A stretch of 64,000 bases of DNA from Labilithrix sp. (GTDB taxonomy: Bacteria; Myxococcota_A; Polyangia; Polyangiales; Polyangiaceae), in the NCBI GenBank assembly GCA_019637175.1, contig JAHBWD010000007.1, positions 147,691-211,690 on the forward strand. The letters are read 5' to 3'. Below the pieces are notes generated by a model. It did no database searches, was not told the DNA's origin, and worked only from the letters and a program-made list of their open reading frames with translations. Below are positions 48,091-58,000 of this stretch, one piece after another (the stretch's first letter is position 1; every line of letters starts with the position of its first letter). The position numbers were made by a program, and so were the translations under genes.

Positions 48091-49341
48091 TCAGGCCGCG
48101 ACTTTGATCGAGCGACGCTGGCGGGCTTGTCCTGAGGGAAAAAAAGCGCGGACCCGTTCGGCGACGATGAACGCGTAGCAACACATCGCCACCGAGACGT
48201 GGTGATGCCAGCCGGTGAATGAGCGGCCTTCGAAGTGATCGAGCCCGAGCTCGCCCTTGAGCTCTTCGTACATCTGCTCCGTCTTGACGCGCTCCTTCAA
48301 GATGCGGACGACTTCCTTGCGGCTCATCGTGCTGCCCGGAAGCGTGGTGAGGAAGAACTTGAACGGCACCTCTCCGCTGTTCATGCGCTCGATGATCAAC
48401 CACTGCGGATCGGATCTCAGCGGGCCAAGAGCTTCTGTCTTCGCAGCGGCGATTACGCGCCGAAAGGCGAAGTGTCCGACGAGCTTCTTGTTGCCGTCGC
48501 GCCACGCGATCCTTCGAAAGTGAATCGGTTGAAGGGCCTTTGCGATGGTCTGGACCTGTGCTGGTTCCTCGCTCATTCGGCGTGCGCCATCATCGAGCAG
48601 CCAGACTGGGCACTGCGGCCTGACGCCGACCGCGTAGTCGAATCCGCAGTCGCGTGCTGCATTCCGAAACGACGCGGCGTCCCCGTACGCCGCATCGGCT
48701 AGCAATACGTGTCCTGGGAGCCCATCTTTGCGAGCGTCGCGAATCATGTCGATTGCAAGATCGATCTTGGTCTTGAAGGCGATGCTCTCCGGGATGCGCG
48801 CACGCTTTCGTCGCATCGGATCGTCGGCCCACTCCTTGGGAAGATAGAGAGCGAAGTCGACCGGGACTTGTTGCGTCCGCGTGGCCACGCAGAGACTGAC
48901 GCCGATCTGACAATTGGCCACGCCGCCGATGCTCCCGGTGTACTGCGACTGCACACCGGGCGAGTGACGGCCCTGCTTCACGAAGCCCGTATCGTCCACG
49001 ATCCACGTCGTCACCAGCTCCCGCCTCTGCTTCATCGCCTCGATCGCATAGGTAGCCGCTTCCCGACGCACACGACGATCCGACCAAGGGCTCTCGCGCG
49101 CGAAGTGCAAGAGTCGATCGTGCATGCGCTGTGTCTCGACGGGATCTGCGGCGGCACGCGCGGCGATCGGCTCGACGCTCTTGCGTTCGGCGTCACTGAG
49201 AAGTCCGAGCATGTACGTGGCGAACGACGCACGCTGCTCGGGCCGTGGGAGCGCCTTCCCGACGCGTTCCATGAACTGTGCAAGCCGCGCGGCCGCCGCA
49301 ACGTCGAAGGCGTACTCCATGCGTGCATGCTGCACGCACAT
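48091..49341 (-). CDS. IS701-family transposase
   Basis: 416 residues, ATG (complement of 49339-49341; M8 also possible). RNase H-like DDE enzyme of the DDE_5 type: WIVDDTGF (Asp116 or 117), VLLADAAYGD (Asp216) and ELKGELGLDHFEGRS (Glu364). All three acidic positions are kept. Its codon usage is less GC-extreme than neighbours, in line with mobile origin. Confidence 0.93.
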   Translation of the reverse strand: MCVQHARMEYAFDVAAAARLAQFMERVGKALPRPEQRASFATYMLGLLSDAERKSVEPIAARAAADPVETQRMHDRLLHFARESPWSDRRVRREAATYAIEAMKQRRELVTTWIVDDTGFVKQGRHSPGVQSQYTGSIGGVANCQIGVSLCVATRTQQVPVDFALYLPKEWADDPMRRKRARIPESIAFKTKIDLAIDMIRDARKDGLPGHVLLADAAYGDAASFRNAARDCGFDYAVGVRPQCPVWLLDDGARRMSEEPAQVQTIAKALQPIHFRRIAWRDGNKKLVGHFAFRRVIAAAKTEALGPLRSDPQWLIIERMNSGEVPFKFFLTTLPGSTMSRKEVVRILKERVKTEQMYEELKGELGLDHFEGRSFTGWHHHVSVAMCCYAFIVAERVRAFFPSGQARQRRSIKVAA

Positions 49342-49425
49342 GAATCAGATGGAAATGACGTCGCCTAAGAAGGGGACGACACAGCGCGAAACAAACGACA
49401 TGGAACTACATGCCGCACCGCGCAA

Positions 49426-49442
49426 GACTTCCCGCAGTAGTG
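49426..49442. repeat. IS right terminal inverted repeat
   Basis: 17 bp, GACTTCCCGCAGTAGTG on the plus strand, the inverse of the left repeat with one mismatch. Confidence 0.9.
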
Positions 49443-49446
49443 CTAG
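49443..49446. repeat. Target-site duplication CTAG, right
   Basis: Direct copy of the left CTAG; together they show that the element arrived here by transposition. Confidence 0.85.
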
Positions 49447-49478
49447 TAGGAGGGGTTGGGAGAGGGGTGCCGGGGGCG

Positions 49479-52400
49479 CTAGCGATCGAGGCCGAGCCGG
49501 GTGCGCGCCTCGGCGTAGGGATCGGTCACGCTGAAGGTCATGAGCTCGCGCGCCTCGACCGTCCGCGCGATCCATGCGGCGCGCTCCTCGGAGCCCTTCG
49601 GCGCGGCGTCTTCGCCGTGTTGCCACGCGATCGCGTCGAGCGCGCCGCCGGGGTCGCCGATCGCGAGGAGCGCGACGCGGTTGGCCCACGCCGCCGCCGC
49701 CGCGCCGAGCGAGCCGGTCTGCGTGCCGAGCGCGCCGGCGGCCTCGAGCGCGATGACGCCGACGGTCGGATCGAGGTTGCGCGGCAGCGCAGGCATCACG
49801 CGCCGCGAGACCTCGGCGACGCGCTTCGGATCGACGCCCTGCGGAACGAAGCTCGGGTTGAACGCCGTGAAGAGCGCGGAGACGAGCACGCCGACCTCTC
49901 CGGTCTGCCCCCGAAGGAGCGCGGAGCTGCGCGAGAGGATCATCTTCATCGCCCGCACGACCACGAACGCGCGCGCGCGCTCGTTGGTCACGTTCATCAA
50001 GCCCTCGCCCACGAGGAGCGTCGGCGGGTTCGAGCTCAGCGGGATCGCGACGCGCCCGAGCTGGGGCGACACGAGGATCTGGAGCGCGCCGAGGCCCACG
50101 ACCGTCGCGATGGCGCCGACGGTCGTGCCGATCGGCGTCCCCGGCACGAGCGGCGCCGCGCGGAGCTGTCGCAGGTCGAGCGGCGAGACGGCGTCGAGCG
50201 CGTCGCCGGCGCGGAAGAGCAGCGCGCGGAGCGCGGGCCCGACGGTCTCGGGCGCGAGCACGTCGTCGAGCCGCGGATCGACGGCGCGCGCCTCGGCGCC
50301 GACGAGCTCGGCGGGCTGACCTTCGACCGCGGCGAGCGTCGCCGCGACGACGCGCGCCGCGTCTTTGCGGCCGCGCAGCTCGTAGGCGGCGTGCAGCACC
50401 TCGAAGAGCGACGTCACGAAGCGACCCGCGGCGAACGATCGGCGCGCGTCGCCCGCGGCGCGATCGAGCAGGATCTGCATCGCCGGCATCTGGCGCTGTC
50501 GGGCGTAGAACTCGGCCATCGCGCGGAGCGCCACGACGGAGGTGGGGAACTCCTTGCGCGCCGACTCGAGCACCTGCTCGGCCTTCCGCGCGTCGCGCGC
50601 GGTGGTCTCGTGGATCGCGGCGAGATCGATGAGCCGCTTCAGACGCGCGTCGGGCCCCTCCGACTCCGCGACCATCTGCTGCTGGGTCTCGACCGCGCGC
50701 GCCACGTCGCCTTGCCTCTTGTAGACGTCGACGAGCTTCTCGAGCGTCGCCGAGTCTTTCGGCGCGCGCTTGAGGACCTCTTTGTAGGCCACCTCGGCGC
50801 GCGAGAGGTTCACCGTGTGGACCGAGTAGAGCTCGCCGAGCTTCTCGTAGATCGCGCGTTGCTCTTCGGGCGTCGCGAGGAGGCGCGCGAGGCGCACGTA
50901 CGCCTGCTCGGCGCCGCTCCAGTCGCCCTCCTTGGCGCAGAGATCGGCCATCGCCGCGAGCGCCGTCGTGTGGTCGGGGCGCTGGGCGAGCGCGTTCTCG
51001 AGCGCGGTCTTGGCCTTCGCGATCTCGCCCATCTCGGCGAGCGCGCGCGACAGCTCGACCTCGAGGCCCACGCGCTCGCCTTCGTCGTCGACGCTCGCGA
51101 GCCGCTTCTCGAGCAGGCGCGCGAGCTCGGCGTCGAGGTGTTTCTCGGCGTAGAGCCCCGAGAGCCTGTTGAAGACGTCGGCGTGCGTGACGTCGATCTC
51201 GGCGCACTGCTCGAGCGCGCTCATCCCGCGCTCGGCGTCCTTGACCTCGTCGAGCCAGATGCGCGCGGCGTCGAACCAGGCGAGAAGCTGGTGATCGGGC
51301 ACGACGCTCGTGCGCGCGAGGCTCTCGCACGCCTCGGCCGCGGCGCGCGTCTCGCCGCCTCGCTCGCGGACCTCCGCGAGGAAGCCCCACGTCACGACGT
51401 CGCCCGGGTCTTCGTTCGCGGCCTGCTCGAGGAACGCGCGCGCGCCTTTGACGTCCTCGAGGCGCGCCGCCGCTTCGCTCGCGCGGAGCAGGAGCGCGGC
51501 GCGCTCGGCCGGCCGCTGCGTTCGATCGATGAGCGCCACGGTCGTCTCGAGGATCGCGTTCTCGTCCTTCTGCACGCGCGCGTGCGCGTTGAGCGCGCGC
51601 AGCGACCAGAGCGAGGGCTCCGGCTGCGTGGCGCCGAGCCGCGCCATGTCGGAGGTGCGCTCCCAGCCGCCGGCCGCGCGTCCCTGGAGGCGCGCCGCGA
51701 GCTGCGCGTGGCCCGACGCCTCGCCGCCGCTGCCGTCGAGCGCCAGCGCGACCTGCTCGAAGTGCGTCTCGAGCTCGGCGTCGCGCCCTTCGCCGATCAA
51801 GACGTGCTCGACGTATCGAAGGCTCGGCTTGTGAGCCGGATCGCCGTCGAGGATCGCGCGATGCCAGAGGAGCGCCGCGGCGGGGTTCTTCCGGCCGAAG
51901 CCGTCGACGTCGGCGAGCCTCTCGAGCGCCTCGCGACGCACGTCGCCGTCCTCCGTCTCCTTCGAGAGCGCGATGAGATCCTCGATCTGCCTCGTCGCGT
52001 CGCCCGTCTCGAGCTCGGCGCGCTCGGCCGCGAGGCGCGAGAGACCGGTGTCGCCCGCGTCGCGCGCCTGCCGGGCCGCGCGGAGCGACCCCGCGTGATC
52101 GCCCGCGCGCTCGTGCTCGAGCGCGGCTTCGGTGAAGAAGACGGCTCGCGTCGGGCCGGAGCTCTTCTCGGCGCGCTTCTCCCGCCACTCGCCGCGATCG
52201 GCGGGCGGTTCGGTCGCGAGCCGCTCGTAGAGCTCGCGGAGCGCGACGTCGTCGGGGCGCGCGCGATGGGCCTCCTCGAGGCGCGTGCTCGCGAGATCCG
52301 CGTCGCGGTCGGCGACGAGGAGCGCTTCGCGAACGGCGTCGAGCGCCGTCTCGAGCGGATCGTTGGCGTACGCGCGCCGCTCCTGGATCCACCTGAGCAC

Positions 52401-55094
52401 CTCGTCGAGATCGCCCTTGCGGCGGCCGATGCGCTCGGCGAGGAACGCAGCGATGCCGAGCGCCGGCGCGCCGCGATGTGCCTTCTCGAGGAGCGCGCTC
52501 TGCGCGTCGTCGTCGAGCTCGCCGCGCGCGAGCGCCTCGAGGCGGAGGATCGCCGCTGCCGGGCCGTCGCTCGCGTCGTCGGCGATGCGGAGGAGCTCTT
52601 CGCCGAGCTTCACGTCGTCGTCGAACGTCGCGAGCGCGCGCACGAGCGACTCGTGTGCGCCTCCTTGGGCCAGCGCCTCGCTCCACGCGCGCTTGGCGTT
52701 CTCGCGGTTGCCCGCGCGCTCGGCGACCATCGCCGCGGCGACGTGACGATGCGAGCCTTCGGCGCCCGCAGGCAGCGAGGAGAGCGCGTCGCTCACCTCG
52801 TCCCAGCGCCGGCTTCGGACGGCGACCTCCAGGGCCACGCCCGCGGCGGCCGGGCTCGGCGCCGCGTCCGCCGGCTTCGCGCTGCGAACGGCCTCCAGTG
52901 CGCCGTCGATCGCCGCAGCTTCGGGCTTCGACGCGAGGAGCTTGCCGAGGGTCGCGAGCGCGCGATGATCGTCGCGCCCGGCGGAGCGTCGCGCGCGCGT
53001 GAGCGCCGCGTCGGCGTCGGCGTCGGCGGGCAGCGCGATCGACGCGAGCGCGTCGAGCAGCGCCGCAGGCGGAGACGTCTCCGCGAGGCGTTCGACGGCG
53101 GCGGCGGCGTCTTGACCGGCGAGCGCGAGCAGCGCCGCGCGCTCCGTCACGTCGAGCGGCGCGTCGTCGGTCAGCGCCGCGGAGACGAGCTCCGGATCGC
53201 CGAGCTCGATCCCGCGGGCCGCGAGCTGACGGCGCGCGAGCGGCTCGTCGTCGCCGGCGAGCGTCTTGAGCGATCGCGCGGCGGCGCGACGCCCGGCGAT
53301 GTGCGTCGCGCCGAGCGAGGCCGAGAGCCAGAGCGCTCCCTTGGCGAGCGCGGGCTCGGCCGCGATCTCGGCGACGGCTTGCGCGGCGCCCACGACGTCC
53401 TGGCCCGCGAGCGCGAGGCGAGCGCGCCTGAGCCCGTCGTTGATCGGCATCGGATCGACGTCGTCCGTCGCGCGAGGCGCGCCGCGCAGGCGGAGCGCGG
53501 TCGCGACGGCGCGATCGAGCGCGACGAGCTCGGAGTTCTCCGCGAAGTCGGTCCCCGCGCTCGTGTGGTTGTCTTGCGCGAGGGCGAGCGCCGCGCGCGC
53601 CGTCGGGGCGCGCACGTCTGCGGGATCGAGCTTGCACGCGCGGTTCCAGCGCTCGACCGCGGCGTCACCGTCGCCGTTCGTGCGCAGGATGTCGGCCGCC
53701 ATCAACATCGCGTGCGCGCGCGCGGCCGGCGTCGGCGATCGCGCGGCCTCCGCGTCGAGCGCCTCGACGAGCGCGTGCGGATCGCGAGGCATGAGCTGGC
53801 GCGTCTGCCGCCACGCGAGCGGAAGGTCGGGGGCGAGCTCGAGCGCCTCGCCGGCGAACGCGAGCGCGTCGGCGTTCTCGCCGATCAGCGCGAGCAGCTC
53901 GCTCACGCCGAGGAGCGCGCGGGCTCGTTCGGTCGGATCGGAGAGCGCGCGCGCCTCTTCATCGAGCCAGAGCGCGCGCTGGCGATACGCGGTCGTCGTC
54001 GCTTCGTCGAGCCACCGCGAGACCGGCCGCTCGCCGTCGAGCTCCACCGCGCTCGCGCGCGAGGGCGCGCGCTCTCGCTCCGTGCTCGGCACCGAAGGCG
54101 CGGCTTCGGGCGCGGGTCGACCGCGCTCGGACGTCGAGAGACCGGTGATGCCCGGACCGGTCTGCGTCTCGTCGAGCGGCGACATCGACGGCGACTGCCG
54201 CATGAACGTCGGCGCTTCGTCGTCGGCCGGCGACGCGGACGTTCCCGCGAGCGGCGGCAGCGGGTCGGCCGGGTGGCGCGTCGCCGTCTCGGCGTCGGAC
54301 ATCGACCCCGATCGCGGGCGCTCGCCGATCGCGGTCTCGCTGTCCGGCGCGCCGTCGTCGAGCGCCTCGGTCGCGTCGCGCGACGACACCGTCGGCGCGT
54401 CGGCCATGCCGATCGTCTGCGTCTGTCCGGTCGGGACGTTCGCCTCGGCGTCCTCGAGGCTGCGGCCGACGAGCGTCGGATCGCCGTCGTCGGCGATCGC
54501 TCGCTCACGCGCGACCGCCGCCTCCGCCGTGAGCTGGCGCGTGACGCTGGGCAGCCGCCCGGGGCGGAGCCCTTCGAACACGTCCTGGGCCGAGCGCGGC
54601 GGCTCGACGTCGGGCTCGCTCACGCGCGGGGCGGCGCGCGTCTTCGACGATGAGGGCAGCGGCCGGGGCACGCCCGGCGCGCCGCGCTGCGGAGGCGCCG
54701 GCGGGGGTACCGAATCCTTGTTCTTCGCGAAGAGCTGGCTCAGGCCGCCCCCCGCGCGCGCGCTCTTCGCGGCGCCGGGCGTCGCGGGCACGGCGGGCTT
54801 CGGCGGCGGCGCGGGCTTGGGCGCTTCGCCGTGGAGCTCCTTCGGCACCGGCGCGATGACCGTGCCCTCGCTCGAGAGGTTGCGCAGCGAGTCGTGCGGC
54901 GCCTTCGCCGGTGCTTGCGGGCCGCCGGCCGTCGGCTGCGGCTCGTCGGCGGCGTCCGGCGCGCCGGCGACGCGGTTGGTCTCCGCGTCGCGCGCGACCT
55001 CGGGAACGAACGTGTTCTTCTCCCACTCGTCGAGCGCGGAGTCCCAGTCGAGGTCGCCCAGCTCGTCGAGGAGCTTGCCGTGATCGTCGCTCAT
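49479..55094 (-). CDS. Giant TPR-repeat protein, copy 1
   Basis: 1871 residues from ATG (complement of 55092-55094). Residues 1-330 are disordered, Pro/Glu/Ser/Thr-rich, with acidic stretches (DWDSALDEWEKNTF) and scattered short motifs (GDPTLVGRS, TQTIG). From about 330 to 1500 the protein consists of degenerate TPR-like helical repeats rich in Ala, Glu, Arg and Asp. The C-terminal 350 residues form a different domain, shared with the upstream gene (LDDVLAPETVG, ITLL-type VGEGLMNVT, DPYAEARTRLGLDR at the end). No signal peptide; probably cytosolic scaffold. Two nt after the upstream gene stop. Confidence 0.85.
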   Translation of the reverse strand: MSDDHGKLLDELGDLDWDSALDEWEKNTFVPEVARDAETNRVAGAPDAADEPQPTAGGPQAPAKAPHDSLRNLSSEGTVIAPVPKELHGEAPKPAPPPKPAVPATPGAAKSARAGGGLSQLFAKNKDSVPPPAPPQRGAPGVPRPLPSSSKTRAAPRVSEPDVEPPRSAQDVFEGLRPGRLPSVTRQLTAEAAVARERAIADDGDPTLVGRSLEDAEANVPTGQTQTIGMADAPTVSSRDATEALDDGAPDSETAIGERPRSGSMSDAETATRHPADPLPPLAGTSASPADDEAPTFMRQSPSMSPLDETQTGPGITGLSTSERGRPAPEAAPSVPSTERERAPSRASAVELDGERPVSRWLDEATTTAYRQRALWLDEEARALSDPTERARALLGVSELLALIGENADALAFAGEALELAPDLPLAWRQTRQLMPRDPHALVEALDAEAARSPTPAARAHAMLMAADILRTNGDGDAAVERWNRACKLDPADVRAPTARAALALAQDNHTSAGTDFAENSELVALDRAVATALRLRGAPRATDDVDPMPINDGLRRARLALAGQDVVGAAQAVAEIAAEPALAKGALWLSASLGATHIAGRRAAARSLKTLAGDDEPLARRQLAARGIELGDPELVSAALTDDAPLDVTERAALLALAGQDAAAAVERLAETSPPAALLDALASIALPADADADAALTRARRSAGRDDHRALATLGKLLASKPEAAAIDGALEAVRSAKPADAAPSPAAAGVALEVAVRSRRWDEVSDALSSLPAGAEGSHRHVAAAMVAERAGNRENAKRAWSEALAQGGAHESLVRALATFDDDVKLGEELLRIADDASDGPAAAILRLEALARGELDDDAQSALLEKAHRGAPALGIAAFLAERIGRRKGDLDEVLRWIQERRAYANDPLETALDAVREALLVADRDADLASTRLEEAHRARPDDVALRELYERLATEPPADRGEWREKRAEKSSGPTRAVFFTEAALEHERAGDHAGSLRAARQARDAGDTGLSRLAAERAELETGDATRQIEDLIALSKETEDGDVRREALERLADVDGFGRKNPAAALLWHRAILDGDPAHKPSLRYVEHVLIGEGRDAELETHFEQVALALDGSGGEASGHAQLAARLQGRAAGGWERTSDMARLGATQPEPSLWSLRALNAHARVQKDENAILETTVALIDRTQRPAERAALLLRASEAAARLEDVKGARAFLEQAANEDPGDVVTWGFLAEVRERGGETRAAAEACESLARTSVVPDHQLLAWFDAARIWLDEVKDAERGMSALEQCAEIDVTHADVFNRLSGLYAEKHLDAELARLLEKRLASVDDEGERVGLEVELSRALAEMGEIAKAKTALENALAQRPDHTTALAAMADLCAKEGDWSGAEQAYVRLARLLATPEEQRAIYEKLGELYSVHTVNLSRAEVAYKEVLKRAPKDSATLEKLVDVYKRQGDVARAVETQQQMVAESEGPDARLKRLIDLAAIHETTARDARKAEQVLESARKEFPTSVVALRAMAEFYARQRQMPAMQILLDRAAGDARRSFAAGRFVTSLFEVLHAAYELRGRKDAARVVAATLAAVEGQPAELVGAEARAVDPRLDDVLAPETVGPALRALLFRAGDALDAVSPLDLRQLRAAPLVPGTPIGTTVGAIATVVGLGALQILVSPQLGRVAIPLSSNPPTLLVGEGLMNVTNERARAFVVVRAMKMILSRSSALLRGQTGEVGVLVSALFTAFNPSFVPQGVDPKRVAEVSRRVMPALPRNLDPTVGVIALEAAGALGTQTGSLGAAAAAWANRVALLAIGDPGGALDAIAWQHGEDAAPKGSEERAAWIARTVEARELMTFSVTDPYAEARTRLGLDR

Positions 55095-55096
55095 GG

Positions 55097-58000
55097 TCAG
55101 CTCTCGAGCCCCAGCGCGCGGCGCAGGTCGAAGTAGGGACGCGACAGCACGAACCGCAGCAGCTCGTGCGAGCGAAGATCGTCGCGCGCGAGGCCACCGA
55201 GCCGCTCGATGGGCTCGCCGAAGACGTCGGCGAGGACCACGGCGACGTCACCCGACGCGAGCACGCCGACGCGGCCTTGCGAGGCGCGCGCGCGGGCGGC
55301 CCACTGCTTCGCGTCTTGCCCGCTCTGCACGAACGCCTTGCAGATCGGCGCGATCGCCGCCTTCGCCTTGCGATTGATGGCCTTGCTCATGAGGCGCTCG
55401 ACCTCGGCGAGGACGGCGAAGGGCGGGTGATCGACCGGGACCTTCGCGATGTTGCACGCCGCGACCACGATCGCGGCGATCGTCGTGTCGTCGCGCCATC
55501 GCGTCACGGTCGTTCCTCGCACGATCGCGAGCAGCTCGCGCGCGACGCGGGCGCGCGTCGCCGGCGAGAGCGGCGCGTTGACCCCGGAGCCGACGACGAT
55601 CGCGGGCGTGTCGCCGGGGATCCCCTGGACGCCGCCCGGATCCTTGCCGCCGACGTAGAGGTCGAAGCTCGGCACGCCGAACGAGCCCGCCCACGCGGCG
55701 ATCTCGTTGCGGAGCGCGAGCCCCGCGCGAGGGTCGACGCGATCCTTCTTCGGGTGCACGCCGAGCGCGGAGAGCTGCGGACCGAGCGCCTCGGCGAGCG
55801 TCGGTCCGAGCGCGGCGAACAGATCGGCGACGGGCCCGTCGTCGCCCGGCGCGAGCACCTGCCGGATCGTCGCGTCGGTCAGCGCGACCTGCGGGACGCG
55901 CGACTTCTTGCTCGCGAGCAGCGCGATCATCTGCTCGCTCGAGCCGTCGGGGCCTCCGAGCGCGACGGCGCACGAGAGCGCGGACTGCTCGAGGGCGGCG
56001 TCGCCCAGCGAGTGCGCGATGCGCGCGAGGCGCCGCTGGGCATCGAGGTTGCCCGGCGCGTCGTGGAGCGCCATCAGGAGCGCGTCGCGGCCGCGATCGA
56101 GGAGCACGCGCCGCTGAGGAATCGAAGGGTCGATGCCCACCGCGAGATCGAGCGCCTCGCCGTCGCTCGGAGACTCCTCGAGCAGCTTGGTGACGGCGGC
56201 GAGCGCGTGATGAGGCACGTGGAGCCTATCGCGATGGATCGCCATCGCGAGGCGCGCGGCCTCGACGCGCCCCTCGCGCTCCGGCCGCTCCATCATCAGC
56301 TCCTCGAGGATGCGCGTCGCTTCCTTCCACGCGCCGGTGCGCGCGGCGGCGCGCGCGAGGCGCTCTCGGACGGGCAGCGTCGTGAGCTTCGCCGCGTGGA
56401 GCGCGAGCAAGACCTCGAGGGCGAGATCGTGCCTGCCGAGCTTGTTCTCGTAGAGGTCGACGGCGGCGACGCCGGCGGTGACGCGGTTCTTCGGCGGCGC
56501 GTGCTCGACGCGCGCGAGGCGCGAGAGGTTCTCCGCGGCCTCCGCGAACATCCCGCGCCGGATGAAGATCTCGCCGGTGAGCGCGAGCGCGCCGACGTGG
56601 TTCTCGTCGAACATCGTGACGTGCGAGAGCGCCTCGAGCGCGGCGTCGGGATCGCCCTTCTCGCGCATCACGCGCGCCATCTCCCAATAGAGCTTCGCGA
56701 TCTCCTGCGGATCGTCGGTCACCTCGAGGCGACGGCCGACGAGATCGAGGAGCTTCGCGCCGTCTTTGCGATCGCGGACGCGGCGGAAGAGGCGGTCGAA
56801 CGCCTGCGCGCGCGTCGCGTCGCGGGCGAAGCTCGCGTCGAGCGCCGCTTCGACGCGCACGTCGAACCCGTCGCCGAGCTTCGACCACGAGATCGCCGCC
56901 TGCTCCCAGAACGCGGCGCCGCGCGCGTCGCTCGCGCAGCGCGCGCCGAGCTGCTCGCACGCGACGGCGTAGGCCTCGCGATCGCCGAGCTGCTCGGCGG
57001 CCGCGCGCATGCCTTCCCACGCGTGCAGATCCTCGGAGCGCGTCGCGGTGACGCCTCGGAAGACGTCGAGCGCCGTGGTCGCGTCGCCCGCGGTGAGCGA
57101 CGACCAGGCCGCGAGGGCGAGCGCGTCGAGCTCCGCATCGGGCCCGAGCGCTCCGTCGAGCTCGGAGAGCGCGGACGCGCGCCGGCGGGGATCGCACCCC
57201 GGAGGCGCGAGCTCGAGGTTCGCGAGGCGCGCGGCGTGCGACGAGCCGCCGACGAGCGGGTAGGTCTCGTCGGGTCGCATGACCGCGTCGAGGAGCGTCG
57301 CGCTCGCGTGCATCGACTCCTTGAACTCGTCTTGCAGGAGCTCGGCGAGCGCGCGGCGCGCGGGCACCTCCTTCGCCGCGTCGCCGGACGCCATCGCGGC
57401 GGCGACCCATTCCATCGCGGCCGCGGCGCCGCCGCCGACGTCGAGCCAGCCCTTCGCCGCCGCGGCGACGTCTTCGGCGCTGGCGCCGGAGTCGTCTTCG
57501 CGGGCGAGGCGGAGGCGCTCGGCGGCGGCGGCCGTTTGGCCGCCGTCACCGGTCGCCGTGAGGACGTCGAGCGCCGCGGAGAGCGCCTCCGGCTCGGTCG
57601 CGCCCTTCGGCCAGACGAGTCGGGCGATCGCGCCCGCGAGGCGGAGGCTCGCGCTCGAGGAGATGTCGACCGCCGCGAGCGCGCTCGCCGCGTCGTCGGG
57701 ATCGCCCAGCGTCGCTTCGACGCTGAAGCGCTCGAGGGCGACCGCCGCGTCGCCGCCCGCGAGCTCGAGGGCGCGCCTGCGTCCGTCGAGCGAGTCGACG
57801 TCGACGCCGCGGACCGCCCACGCGAGCACCGGCGCCGCGGCGTCGCTCGAGGCCGCGGACGCGGCGTCGAACGCCGCGAGGCCGCTCACGCGCTCGCCGA
57901 GCCTCCACAGCTCGAGGCCCGCCTCGAGGTGACGCGCGGCGCGCAGCTCGGGATCGTCGTCGTGCGCCTCGGCGACGGTGCGCGCGAGGTGCGCGGCCGC

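Larger units (their letters stand above)
47926..49442 (-). mobile_element. IS701-family insertion sequence, complete
   Basis: 1517 bp with one intact transposase gene. The 17-bp terminal inverted repeats CTCTACTGCGGGAAGTC (left) and CACTACTGCGGGAAGTC (right, read outward) differ at one base. CTAG is duplicated on both sides (47922-47925, 49443-49446). Size, repeats and YTAR-type target fit IS701. Intact ends and gene suggest it inserted recently and can still move. It separates typA from the giant TPR genes. Confidence 0.92.

Noticed and set aside
49410..54653. Plus-strand frame of about 1750 codons opposite giant TPR copy 1
   Set aside because: Shadow of the TPR gene; Arg/Leu/Gly-rich without motifs.
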